From positions 335 through 24,457 of the forward strand of contig DDRH01000002.1 in NCBI GenBank assembly GCA_002343075.1: a stretch of DNA of 24,123 nt, given 5' to 3'. The stretch is from Phycisphaerales bacterium UBA2421 (GTDB lineage: Bacteria; Planctomycetota; Phycisphaerae; Tepidisphaerales; Tepidisphaeraceae). This document shows, one piece after another, positions 7,625 to 13,899 of this stretch. Made by a program: the position numbers and the translations under genes. The notes under the pieces are model-generated. The model was not told where the DNA came from. It was given only the letters and a program-made list of their open reading frames with translations, and ran no database searches. Position 1 is the first letter of the stretch; each line of letters starts with the position of its first letter.

Positions 7625-8485
7625 TCACCGCGTGCGGAAGTAAACGCTCACATAGCTATAGAGCAGCGAAAGTGCTGCAACCGCCACGCTCGCCCAGAGC
7701 GTGATTTTCATGATGCGGATGCGGTTGGCGATCTCCTTGTCGCGCCATTCGCCCAATCGGCGGTCGATTTCGTCCAGCTTTCTATCGATTCGCTGCTCGA
7801 TCTCATCCAGCTTTTGATTGAGATACACGTCGGCGGTCTTCTTCACCCGGCTGGCGATGCCGCCGAATAGGCCGGACTCCTCAATTTCTTCTGCAAGCTT
7901 CTCCTTCCGCGCCGGCGGGGGAGCGGCGGCGGTGGTTTGCTGTTCGGACGGGAGAAACTGATATTCCCCGTCGGCCGGCTCTTCTTCTCCGATCATCCCG
8001 GCGACCCACTTGCCGACAATCGCCCGGCGCTTTCGGGCCACGCGGGCGAAAAAGCCCTCCTGCTTCGCCAGCGCCTTGGCCACGGCTTCGGGCGGTTCTT
8101 TGCCCGTCACCTTCATGCCGCGCATCGTGGCGAGGACCATCAGCCCACGAATGCTCAGGCCGTCGAAACGCATCGACTTGATGCGCGCGATCTCGAGGGC
8201 GAGTTGTTCCTTCGAGGCATTCACCGCCACGGGCCTGCGGCCCCAGCGGACGACATCGAGCATGGCATCACGATCCATCGCGCCGACAGCCGCTTTGCGC
8301 TCCTCCACCGCCGCGACGAGGTGTAGCTTGGTCTTGTGCGACTTCGGTTCCAGCCCGAGTTCTTCGGCCAGTCGTTCCAACTCGTCGGCGGGCAAATCGG
8401 CCAGTTTCGACCCAGGCACCCTCGGAAGCGGAGAAATGCCGGGGTGGGAAGGGGCGTCACTTGGTTTGGGTGGTTCGTGGGCCAT
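7625..8485 (-). CDS. Tail-anchored coiled-coil protein with N-terminal SAP/Rho-N-like region (unknown function)
   Basis: This 286-residue protein was not recognised as a named family. Residues about 25-100 contain two helical segments resembling SAP/Rho-N modules (LADLPADELERLAEELGLE... KTKLHLVAAVEERK). The middle is basic and helical (RVARKRRAIVGKWVAGM). A charged heptad region follows (about 225-258: KLDEIEQRIDRKLDEIDRRLGEW), and a hydrophobic helix (about 262-284) sits four residues from the C-terminus, so the protein is predicted to be tail-anchored with its bulk in the cytoplasm. Start ATG 8485 overlaps the end of the upstream membrane-protein gene by 29 bp; a GTG at 8527 is possible but less likely. 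The overlap suggests coexpression, and the pair probably works together at the membrane. Confidence 0.72.
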   Translation of the reverse strand: MAHEPPKPSDAPSHPGISPLPRVPGSKLADLPADELERLAEELGLEPKSHKTKLHLVAAVEERKAAVGAMDRDAMLDVVRWGRRPVAVNASKEQLALEIARIKSMRFDGLSIRGLMVLATMRGMKVTGKEPPEAVAKALAKQEGFFARVARKRRAIVGKWVAGMIGEEEPADGEYQFLPSEQQTTAAAPPPARKEKLAEEIEESGLFGGIASRVKKTADVYLNQKLDEIEQRIDRKLDEIDRRLGEWRDKEIANRIRIMKITLWASVAVAALSLLYSYVSVYFRTR

Positions 8486-8771
8486 CGGCAAGGGCTGTCT
8501 CGATACCGTAGATGGTGTAGTGGGCACGCCAAATGATCAAGAAGGCAACGCACAACAAAACGCAAACCGCCAAATCGCCCGCAAATCGCCAGAACCGCAA
8601 CCGCACCGCCTGCACGAGCAGATACCGCCGCATCAGGCTCGTATAGCGATCGCCTGCGGCAAGGTACACCCACCATCCGTAGAGCGATTGCAACATGACC
8701 ACGGTGGCGTAAACCGTCGCAATCCACCCGACGCCCTTGCGGAAGAAATGGAAAAAATCGACTTCAGGCAA
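8457..8771 (-). CDS. Small two-helix membrane protein (unknown function)
   Basis: This 104-residue protein starts at a TTG (8771). It has two hydrophobic helices (about 14-38, GWIATVYATVVMLQSLYGWW; and about 63-86, AGDLAVCVLLCVAFLIIW) joined by a basic loop (RYTSLMRRYLLVQAVRLRFWRF). It is too small and generic to assign to a family. It precedes and overlaps the tail-anchored coiled-coil gene by 29 bp and follows yggS by 80 bp, all on the minus strand. No clear ribosome binding site is visible, so the start is uncertain. A short polytopic protein overlapping a tail-anchored partner suggests a two-component membrane assembly, which is inference. Confidence 0.6.
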   Translation of the reverse strand: MPEVDFFHFFRKGVGWIATVYATVVMLQSLYGWWVYLAAGDRYTSLMRRYLLVQAVRLRFWRFAGDLAVCVLLCVAFLIIWRAHYTIYGIETALADGPRTTQTK

Positions 8772-8802
8772 GTTGAACGAGGCACCAAGGCACTTACTCG
8801 CT

Positions 8803-8854
8803 TAGGCACGAAGGGATCGAAACGGGCCTTCCTGCCTTTCGGCCGCCGTGCCTA
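8803..8854 (-). terminator. Inverted repeat across the yggS stop codon, terminator-like
   Basis: TAGGCACG (8803-8810) pairs perfectly with CGTGCCTA (8847-8854), and the intervening 36 nt contain further GGCC/GGCC complementarity. On the minus strand the stem begins with the yggS TAG stop codon. There is no strong T-run afterwards. The wording of the repeat (GGCACGAAGG / CCTTCCTGCC) looks like a dispersed intergenic repeat rather than a bespoke terminator. Confidence 0.4.
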
Positions 8855-9664
8855 GGCGTCCTCCTCCTCAGCGTCGTCCGCGTCGGCCCTTCCGCCGAAC
8901 AGCAGCGAGCCAATCCGCAGCATCGTTGCACCCTCGGCGATGGCCAGTTCAAAATCGCCGCTCATGCCCATCGAAAGGTGGCGCAGATTTGCACCGCCGA
9001 TCTTGTGCCACTTCATTTCTTCGAAAAGCTCGCGCGTGCGTGAAAATGCGTTTCGGATCTTGGATTCATCATCGGTTAACTCGGCCATGGTCATCAGGCC
9101 GGTAAACTGCAGATGAGGCATCGAATCGATCTGCTCCGCGAGGTGGATCGCTGCACCGACCGCGACGCCGCTTTTTTGCGACTCCTCGCTGGCGTTAATC
9201 TGCATGAGCACCGGAATCCGCCGCTCGATCTTGGCGGCCTGTGCGTCCAGTTCTTCGGCAAGCCGCAGCGAGTCGAGCGAATGTACCAGATTCACAAGCG
9301 GCAGGAGGGGCTTGGCCTTGTTGCGCTGCAAATGGCCGATCATGTGCCACCGAACTTTTTCCGGCGGGGGGGCCGATTCGGCGTACTGGCTTCTTCGCGT
9401 GGCAAGCTCCTGTAACTGCGTGGCGCGCTGAATGAGTTGCTGAGGGCGATTTTCGCCCAGATCGTGAACCCCGAGCGAAAGCAGCTCGCGAATCTCCTCT
9501 GGTGCGGCGGTCTTGGTGACGGCCACAAGGGTGATTTCGGCGGGATCGCGCTTGGCGCGAATCGAAGCCTCAGCGACGCGCTCCCTTAGCTTGTCCAGTC
9601 TCTCAGCCAGCGGTGAATTTCGAGCCACGCGGTGCCTCTCCGGTAGAACGTCCATGTTCATCAT
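8852..9664 (-). CDS. yggS: YggS/PLPBP-family pyridoxal-phosphate homeostasis protein
   Basis: This is a single-domain fold-type III PLP-binding protein without known catalysis, which buffers PLP and affects amino-acid metabolism. At 270 residues it is slightly longer than usual because of an acidic tail (ADADDAEEEDA). The PLP lysine is K51 in LVAVTKT. Other family landmarks are DLGENRPQQL, WHMIGHLQRNK, HSLDSLRLAEELD, LMQINASEESQKSG, GLMTMAEL and LSMGMSGDFELAIAEGATMLRIGSLLFG. ATG 9664 is chosen because a perfect TATAAT lies at 9676-9671 on the minus strand, so transcription should begin at about this codon; ATGs at 9661 and 9655 are alternatives. The frame upstream of 9664 is not family-like. 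It is followed by the small membrane protein gene. Confidence 0.92.
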   Translation of the reverse strand: MMNMDVLPERHRVARNSPLAERLDKLRERVAEASIRAKRDPAEITLVAVTKTAAPEEIRELLSLGVHDLGENRPQQLIQRATQLQELATRRSQYAESAPPPEKVRWHMIGHLQRNKAKPLLPLVNLVHSLDSLRLAEELDAQAAKIERRIPVLMQINASEESQKSGVAVGAAIHLAEQIDSMPHLQFTGLMTMAELTDDESKIRNAFSRTRELFEEMKWHKIGGANLRHLSMGMSGDFELAIAEGATMLRIGSLLFGGRADADDAEEEDA

Positions 9665-9670
9665 CCGGAG

Positions 9671-9676
9671 ATTATA
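9671..9676 (-). promoter_or_regulatory. Perfect -10 box (TATAAT) directly upstream of yggS start
   Basis: TATAAT on the minus strand ends 6 bp before ATG 9664, placing the expected +1 on or next to the start codon. The -35 region is weak (CTTACG with 17-bp spacing). There is no Shine-Dalgarno sequence, which is consistent with a leaderless transcript. Confidence 0.45.
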
Positions 9677-9768
9677 CCCGTCCGGCGGCCTAGCGTAAGG
9701 TGTGGGCGCGGTTGTCACGGAAGATTCTGGTCGGATTCGAGTTTGCCCGGATGACGGGCGGCAACATG

Positions 9769-9799
9769 AAGAAGGCCGCGATTTCGACTACGGCTTCTT
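9769..9799 (-). terminator. Hairpin spanning the tag stop codon
   Basis: AAGAAGGCCG (9769-9778) and CGGCTTCTT (9791-9799) pair with one bulged base around a 12-nt loop that contains the tag stop codon at 9788. A second small hairpin (GCCCG/CGGGC) lies at 9744-9758. No U-tract follows, so this is a possible rho-independent terminator only in the loose sense. Confidence 0.35.
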
Positions 9800-10375
9800 C
9801 CCGCGGGCGGTTCCGCCGGGGTTCGCGTAGCAGAAACAGGCGACGAGATGGTCATTCACCATCCCCACCGCCTGCATAAAGGCATAAATCACCGTCGGGC
9901 CGACGAACCGAAACCCGCGTTGCTTCAGATCTTTGCTGATCGCACGAGAAAGTTCCGTCTCCGCGGGCGCGTCTTTGATTGTTTTGAGCTTGTTCACAAT
10001 CTGCCTGCCATCCACGAAGCCCCAAATGTAATTATCGAACGAGCCGAATTCTTTTTGTACTCGCAAAAAGGCACCGGCATTGTTAATGGTTGACTCGATC
10101 TTGAGCCGGTTGCGCACAATGCCCGCGTCTGCCATCAGCCGCTTCACGTCTGCCGGGCCAAACTTTGCCACCTTCTTCGGGTCAAACTGTTTGAACGCTT
10201 TGCGGTAATTCTCGCGCTTTTTGAGAATCGTCTCCCAACTCAGCCCCGCCTGCGCGCCTTCGAGTGTAAGCATCTCGAACAGGTGGCGATCATCGTGCGA
10301 GGGCACGCCCCATTCGTGGTCGTGGTATTCACAATAAAGATCGGATTTGGCCCAAGGGCAGCGGATATGCGGCAT
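9788..10375 (-). CDS. tag: DNA-3-methyladenine glycosylase I
   Basis: Tag excises 3-methyladenine from alkylated DNA, starting base-excision repair. The 195-residue protein aligns along its whole length with the E. coli enzyme from memory. The zinc ligands are present as C6, H18, H176 and C180 (the last two as HLVAC). The catalytic-region motif FEMLTLEGAQAGLSWETILKKRENYRKAF and the KQRGFRFVGPTVIYAFMQAVGMVNDH segment are intact. The start ATG 10375 gives the family's standard N-terminus (RCPW... YHDHEWGVP). No clear ribosome binding site is visible. Neighbours are not obviously functionally linked. Confidence 0.95.
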   Translation of the reverse strand: MPHIRCPWAKSDLYCEYHDHEWGVPSHDDRHLFEMLTLEGAQAGLSWETILKKRENYRKAFKQFDPKKVAKFGPADVKRLMADAGIVRNRLKIESTINNAGAFLRVQKEFGSFDNYIWGFVDGRQIVNKLKTIKDAPAETELSRAISKDLKQRGFRFVGPTVIYAFMQAVGMVNDHLVACFCYANPGGTARGKKP

Positions 10376-10458
10376 AGAAGGCGATCCCGTTCAAAATGAA
10401 CAACTTCAGCGAGTGCATGATAGCAGACGCCCGGCGGAGAGGAGCGCGCATCGCCATA

Positions 10459-11253
10459 CTATTGTCCCAGGAGCTTTAGTGATGTGCGGACGACCGCATC
10501 GAGCACCAGCCGAGCGAACGGCTCAACCCGCCCCAAATTGGCATGATCGAGCGCCGCCAGATACAGGCCACGTTCACCCAATTCGATGACGGCATATGGG
10601 AAATCACGCCTGAGCAAATGATGGTTCATAAGCAGTCGCGCCGTTCGGCCATTGCCATCGGCGAAGGGGTGAACGGCGGCGAGGTTGTAATGCAACTCGG
10701 CCGCCTGCAAAACAGGGTGAACCTGCGGGCGGTGCGCACGATCGACGAGTTGGGGCAGGAGCGCGTCAAACTTATGACTCCCCGGCGGCACAAAGCCGGT
10801 TCCGACGATTCGCACACGATCCGACCTGAACCGGCCCGCCGCCGAGTCAATATCTGTCAACACCGTGCGATGCAGATCGAGCAGCGCCGATAGGTCGAGC
10901 GGCGAGGTGGGTCGGTCGCGTGCCCACTTTTCGATCTGGCGTAGCGCGCGATCGTGGTTGCGAGCTTCCTCAATCTCGCGCAGGTCACGCTCGGCACCGG
11001 GAGATTTGCCTTCGATGATCAGTTGCGTTTCGCGGAGCGAAAGGGTGTTGCCCTCAATTGCATTGGAATGGTAAGTCAGCTCCACGCGGATCGATTCCAG
11101 GGTGTTGGCGAGAAGGCGGCCCGACAATCGAAGGTCGCGTACCTCCGCGGCGAGCTTCTCAGCCCCTGCCAGCTCGGCTGCAAGTGCGGCCGCCGTGGAG
11201 TCAAACGACCTCAGAGGCTCAGGAAGCGGCGGTTCTGCTGTCACAAATGGCAT
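10459..11253 (-). CDS. Fic-domain protein (probable AMPylase, class II autoinhibited)
   Basis: Fic enzymes transfer AMP, or other phosphate-containing groups, from a nucleotide to target hydroxyls. The catalytic motif HPFADGNGRTARLL is complete (from about residue 195, with the His and GNGR needed for transfer). Near the N-terminus, SNAIEGN (63-69) matches the inhibitory (S/T)xxxE(G/N) helix, so this is an intramolecularly autoinhibited class II Fic protein rather than a toxin needing a separate antitoxin. The N-terminal Fic-N region (LPEPL... LSLRETQLIIEG) is typical of standalone regulatory Fic proteins. ATG 11253 gives the usual MPFVTAEPPLPEPL opening; an ATG at 11283 would add ten unusual residues. 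The target is unknown. Confidence 0.9.
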   Translation of the reverse strand: MPFVTAEPPLPEPLRSFDSTAAALAAELAGAEKLAAEVRDLRLSGRLLANTLESIRVELTYHSNAIEGNTLSLRETQLIIEGKSPGAERDLREIEEARNHDRALRQIEKWARDRPTSPLDLSALLDLHRTVLTDIDSAAGRFRSDRVRIVGTGFVPPGSHKFDALLPQLVDRAHRPQVHPVLQAAELHYNLAAVHPFADGNGRTARLLMNHHLLRRDFPYAVIELGERGLYLAALDHANLGRVEPFARLVLDAVVRTSLKLLGQ

Positions 11254-11300
11254 CTTAAAGCCGCGCGTGCAATGTCGATACATTCGCCGTGGCGCAACAA

Positions 11301-11332
11301 AACTGGCCCCCGACGGTCGCCAGGAGCCAGTT
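11301..11332 (-). terminator. Probable intrinsic terminator after the deoxyhypusine-synthase-like gene
   Basis: AACTGGC (11301-11307) and GCCAGTT (11326-11332) pair perfectly. The intervening 18 nt contain a further CGACCGTCG-type complementarity. On the minus strand the stem runs into TTGTTG. It begins about 33 bp after the stop at 11365 and separates that gene from the Fic gene. Confidence 0.55.
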
Positions 11333-11364
11333 CAACTTAACAGGTTGAGAGTGAAACGAAGGCC

Positions 11365-12438
11365 TTACGCCACTGCTTCCACCGGCTGATCGAGCAGCGA
11401 TGCAAACCGCTTGGGTTCGCGCTTCTTCCAGTTGCCCTTGTGAAACGCGTATCCCGCCAGCACCGGCAGGGCGAGGGTCGCTTCGCTGTAGACCATCTGC
11501 TCCCAAACCGTGTCGACCTTACCCCAACTGCTTGCCTCTTTCAGCGTGCTGCCGGAGAGCGCGCCGTCGCGGGTGTCGGCGACGGTGATCTGGATGGCGT
11601 ATTTGTGCATCGGCGCATCGACCCCGAGTATCTCGGCAGAGACCACGATATCCTGCGCAAAATTCTTCGGAACCCCGCCGCCGATCATCAGAAGGCCGGT
11701 GGTGGGGTTCTTGATCTTCAGTTGCGTTAGTTCGTAAAAGTCTTTCGCGCTATCGCAGGCGCTGGTCGGCTCGCCTTTGGCTTGCCGGGCGGCGATGTGC
11801 GCCACAAAGCCGAAGCCTGCCGAGCAGTCGGAGAATGCCGGGCAGAAAATCGGAATATCGCGCTTGAAACATTCGTAGACGATCGAGTCGTCGCACTTAG
11901 GCCCGCCGTTCTTTTCCAGGTATTCGCCCATTGCCTTGATAAACTCCCGGCTGCTGTAGGCGCGCGGTTCCATCTCATCGAAAATCTTAAATGTTATGTC
12001 GTCGCAGATGCGCAGCTCTTCTTCATCGATGAGCGTGTCGTAGATACGGTCGATCATGAGATCGCGCAACTCGCCATCATGCAGGCCGCTTTTAAGCTTT
12101 TCGTCGGCGATGTAGTGCTTGAAACCGAGGGCCTCAAAGAAATCCTGATCGACAATATTGGCACCCGTGCTGACGATCGCATCAACCATGTTATTGCGCA
12201 GCAGATCGACGATCACCTTCTTCAGCCCAGCCGAGATGAGCGAGCCGGCGAGGCAGAGGATCACGCTGCAGTCGGTGTCTTTGATCATGCGATCATAAAT
12301 GTCGGCAGCGCGGGCAAGGTCGCGGGCGCTGAAGGCCATCTTGCTCATCGATTCCACCATCGGCACCACCGATTTATAGCTGGCTGAAGTGATGTCAATG
12401 TGTTCGATGGCGTCCGTAAGCAACTGCTTCTTGGTCAT
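11365..12438 (-). CDS. Deoxyhypusine synthase family protein (likely polyamine-transferring, e.g. homospermidine synthase-like)
   Basis: This 357-residue NAD-dependent aminobutyl-transferase homologue has recognisable family segments: ILCLAGSLISAGL, the DAIVSTGANIVDQDFFEALG nucleotide-binding region, PIFCPAFSDCSAGFGF, LLMIGGGVPKNFAQD, and EASSWGKVDTV, whose K307 corresponds to the lysine that forms the enzyme-substrate imine. The catalytic lysine is intact. True deoxyhypusine synthases modify eIF5A in eukaryotes and archaea. Bacteria lack eIF5A, and bacterial members are thought to make polyamines such as homospermidine or act on unknown substrates. ATG 12438 follows GGAGA at about 9 nt. The leader contains two hairpins (12455-12478 and 12502-12560), suggesting post-initiation control. 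Confidence 0.85.
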   Translation of the reverse strand: MTKKQLLTDAIEHIDITSASYKSVVPMVESMSKMAFSARDLARAADIYDRMIKDTDCSVILCLAGSLISAGLKKVIVDLLRNNMVDAIVSTGANIVDQDFFEALGFKHYIADEKLKSGLHDGELRDLMIDRIYDTLIDEEELRICDDITFKIFDEMEPRAYSSREFIKAMGEYLEKNGGPKCDDSIVYECFKRDIPIFCPAFSDCSAGFGFVAHIAARQAKGEPTSACDSAKDFYELTQLKIKNPTTGLLMIGGGVPKNFAQDIVVSAEILGVDAPMHKYAIQITVADTRDGALSGSTLKEASSWGKVDTVWEQMVYSEATLALPVLAGYAFHKGNWKKREPKRFASLLDQPVEAVA

Positions 12439-12454
12439 TGCGCGTTTTCTCCAA

Positions 12455-12478
12455 AAAATGTTCTGTAAACCACAGAAC
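12455..12478 (-). promoter_or_regulatory. Terminator-like hairpin in the leader of the deoxyhypusine-synthase-like gene
   Basis: On the minus strand, GTTCTGT-GGTTT-ACAGAAC forms a perfect 7-bp stem with a 5-nt loop and is followed at once by ATTTTTT. The T-run ends directly at the GGAG ribosome binding site of the gene. It could act as an attenuator, or as a stem that limits access to the ribosome binding site. As DNA it is also a plausible operator palindrome. Confidence 0.55.
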
Positions 12479-12501
12479 GATTATCCATTACGTCGGGGTC
12501 A

Positions 12502-12560
12502 CTCGCATGTTCGCCGGAAAAGATGGAAACCAAAAATTCCATCTAGCGGCAGCATGCGAG
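12502..12560 (-). ncRNA. Nested long hairpin, candidate cis-regulatory RNA
   Basis: Three successive stems nest symmetrically: CTCGCATG (12502-12509) with CATGCGAG (12553-12560), GCCG (12513-12516) with CGGC (12547-12550), and GATGGAA (12522-12528) with TTCCATC (12537-12543). Together they make 19 bp around an 8-nt A/T-rich loop with small internal loops. The structure lies about 64 bp upstream of the deoxyhypusine-synthase-like start codon, in a 295-bp gap that has no open frame of its own. It may be the sensing part of a leader whose output is the 12455-12478 hairpin. Alternatively it may be a terminator-like structure of the upstream desaturase transcript. Confidence 0.5.
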
Positions 12561-12653
12561 CGAGTGGCAGCCGGGCACATTTTGCCAGCGATTTACTTCG
12601 TGACAGAAGCCACGTCGCCGGGAAACAGCCCGCGGAGCTTCGACTGGCGCGGA

Positions 12654-12682
12654 ATGATCGGAAAGTTGCCCCGCTGCGTCAA
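12654..12682 (-). promoter_or_regulatory. Weak candidate promoter for the deoxyhypusine-synthase-like gene
   Basis: On the minus strand, TTGACG (12682-12677) and GATCAT (12659-12654) are spaced 17 bp apart. The -35 is good (5/6) and the -10 poor. If used, it would give a leader of roughly 210 nt containing both hairpins. Confidence 0.25.
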
Positions 12683-12733
12683 GAAATACCCGCCAAAACA
12701 TCGCCCTCTGGTTCGGCCGTCGCAAAGTCGCCG

Positions 12734-13735
12734 TCACGAAGGTTCGGTCGCCTGCGTCACGGGCAGCACCGCCGCGCTTTCGCGATCGGCGCGTTTCGCT
12801 TCCATCAACTCTGCACTCGGAATTCGCACTTTCCACACCAGCCCCATCTTGGCCATGACCCAGATGATGATGTAGCTGGAATCAAACTCCCACCAACGCA
12901 GCCCATGCCGGGCCGACGTGGGGAACGCATGATGGTTGTTATGCCAGCCCTCACCCAATGCCAGGACGCCCACAATTGCGTTGTTTTTGCTGTGGTCGTG
13001 CGTCCGAAACGGCTGCGCGCCCCAGACGTGGCAGATGCTGTTCACGCTCCAGGTAATGTGATGCACCACCGCGATGCGGATGATTCCACCCCAGATGAAC
13101 CCAAGCAGGGCACCTGTCCAGCTCATCGTGAGCAACCCGGCGATGACAGCCGGGATGATCAGCCCGATCGCGACCCACAGCGCGAAGGTCTTACTGATCC
13201 ACACCAGGGCTTTGTCCGCGGCGAGATCTTTGACATATCGGTGCAATTCTGGCGCATCCGGGGTGAACATCCAACCCGCATGGGCGTGCCAAAGCCCGCG
13301 CCAAAGCCCCCAGAACCCGCCGCCGTGCAAGTGGGGGGAATGCGGGTCATTTTCATGATCGGAATGCTGATGATGCTGCCGGTGATGCGCCACCCACCGC
13401 AAAAGAGGCCCCTCGGCCGCCATTGAGCCTAGAATCGCCAGCCCGTTTTTCACCCATCCGGGCGCTTCAAAAGATTTATGGGTGAAGTAGCGATGATAAC
13501 CGATCGTAATGCCATATCCCGTAATGAGATAGAGCAACGTCATCATCAGCAGATGCAAAAGCGTAAAACCCCAGCCCCAAAGCAGGTACATCCCCACCCC
13601 CAGCGCCACCGGCGGCAAAAACACCGCGGCGATGTTGGCTAGCTGAATGGAAAACGGCAGTTTGATGAAGTGGTCATGATCTTCATGAACCACACCCTGC
13701 TCATCAGGCAGGGCCAATTGTTTGAATGGAGGCAA
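12734..13735 (-). CDS. Membrane fatty acid (acyl-CoA/acyl-lipid delta-9 type) desaturase
   Basis: This enzyme inserts a cis double bond into acyl chains using a membrane-bound di-iron centre and an electron donor. The 333-residue protein has the three histidine boxes of the stearoyl-CoA desaturase family: HRYFTH (81-86), HHRQHHQH (117-124) and HNNHH (265-269). Four hydrophobic segments (about 28-52, 56-75, 180-205 and 208-228) give the expected topology. The C-terminus (after about 310) is charged and probably cytoplasmic. No cytochrome b5 domain is fused. The start is TTG 13735, supported by AGGAAGAG a few bases upstream; no ATG exists before the first conserved block. A candidate promoter lies about 110-140 bp upstream. 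Confidence 0.93.
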   Translation of the reverse strand: MPPFKQLALPDEQGVVHEDHDHFIKLPFSIQLANIAAVFLPPVALGVGMYLLWGWGFTLLHLLMMTLLYLITGYGITIGYHRYFTHKSFEAPGWVKNGLAILGSMAAEGPLLRWVAHHRQHHQHSDHENDPHSPHLHGGGFWGLWRGLWHAHAGWMFTPDAPELHRYVKDLAADKALVWISKTFALWVAIGLIIPAVIAGLLTMSWTGALLGFIWGGIIRIAVVHHITWSVNSICHVWGAQPFRTHDHSKNNAIVGVLALGEGWHNNHHAFPTSARHGLRWWEFDSSYIIIWVMAKMGLVWKVRIPSAELMEAKRADRESAAVLPVTQATEPS

Positions 13736-13844
13736 CGAACTCTTCCTAACTGCTCAAATCCGAGCGGGAAAACGCGAAATCCGCAACAGCCTCTGGGTTT
13801 TCGTTGAAAGCCAGACGCCACCTGCGGAGACCTCGATTTCGAGA

Positions 13845-13874
13845 ATCATAGGCCAAACCGGACAGTTTGCCCAA
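13845..13874 (-). promoter_or_regulatory. Candidate promoter of the desaturase gene
   Basis: On the minus strand, TTGGGC (13874-13869) and TATGAT (13850-13845) are separated by 18 bp. The -10 matches 5/6. The resulting leader would be about 100 nt. The interval 13736-13899 contains nothing else that looks coding. Confidence 0.35.
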
Positions 13875-13899
13875 CACCCCCGATAGGATCGAATCCTCG

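Noticed and set aside
12389..13426. 345-codon plus-strand frame opposite the desaturase
   Set aside because: It covers the desaturase histidine boxes on the other strand and its translation has no coherent protein character.
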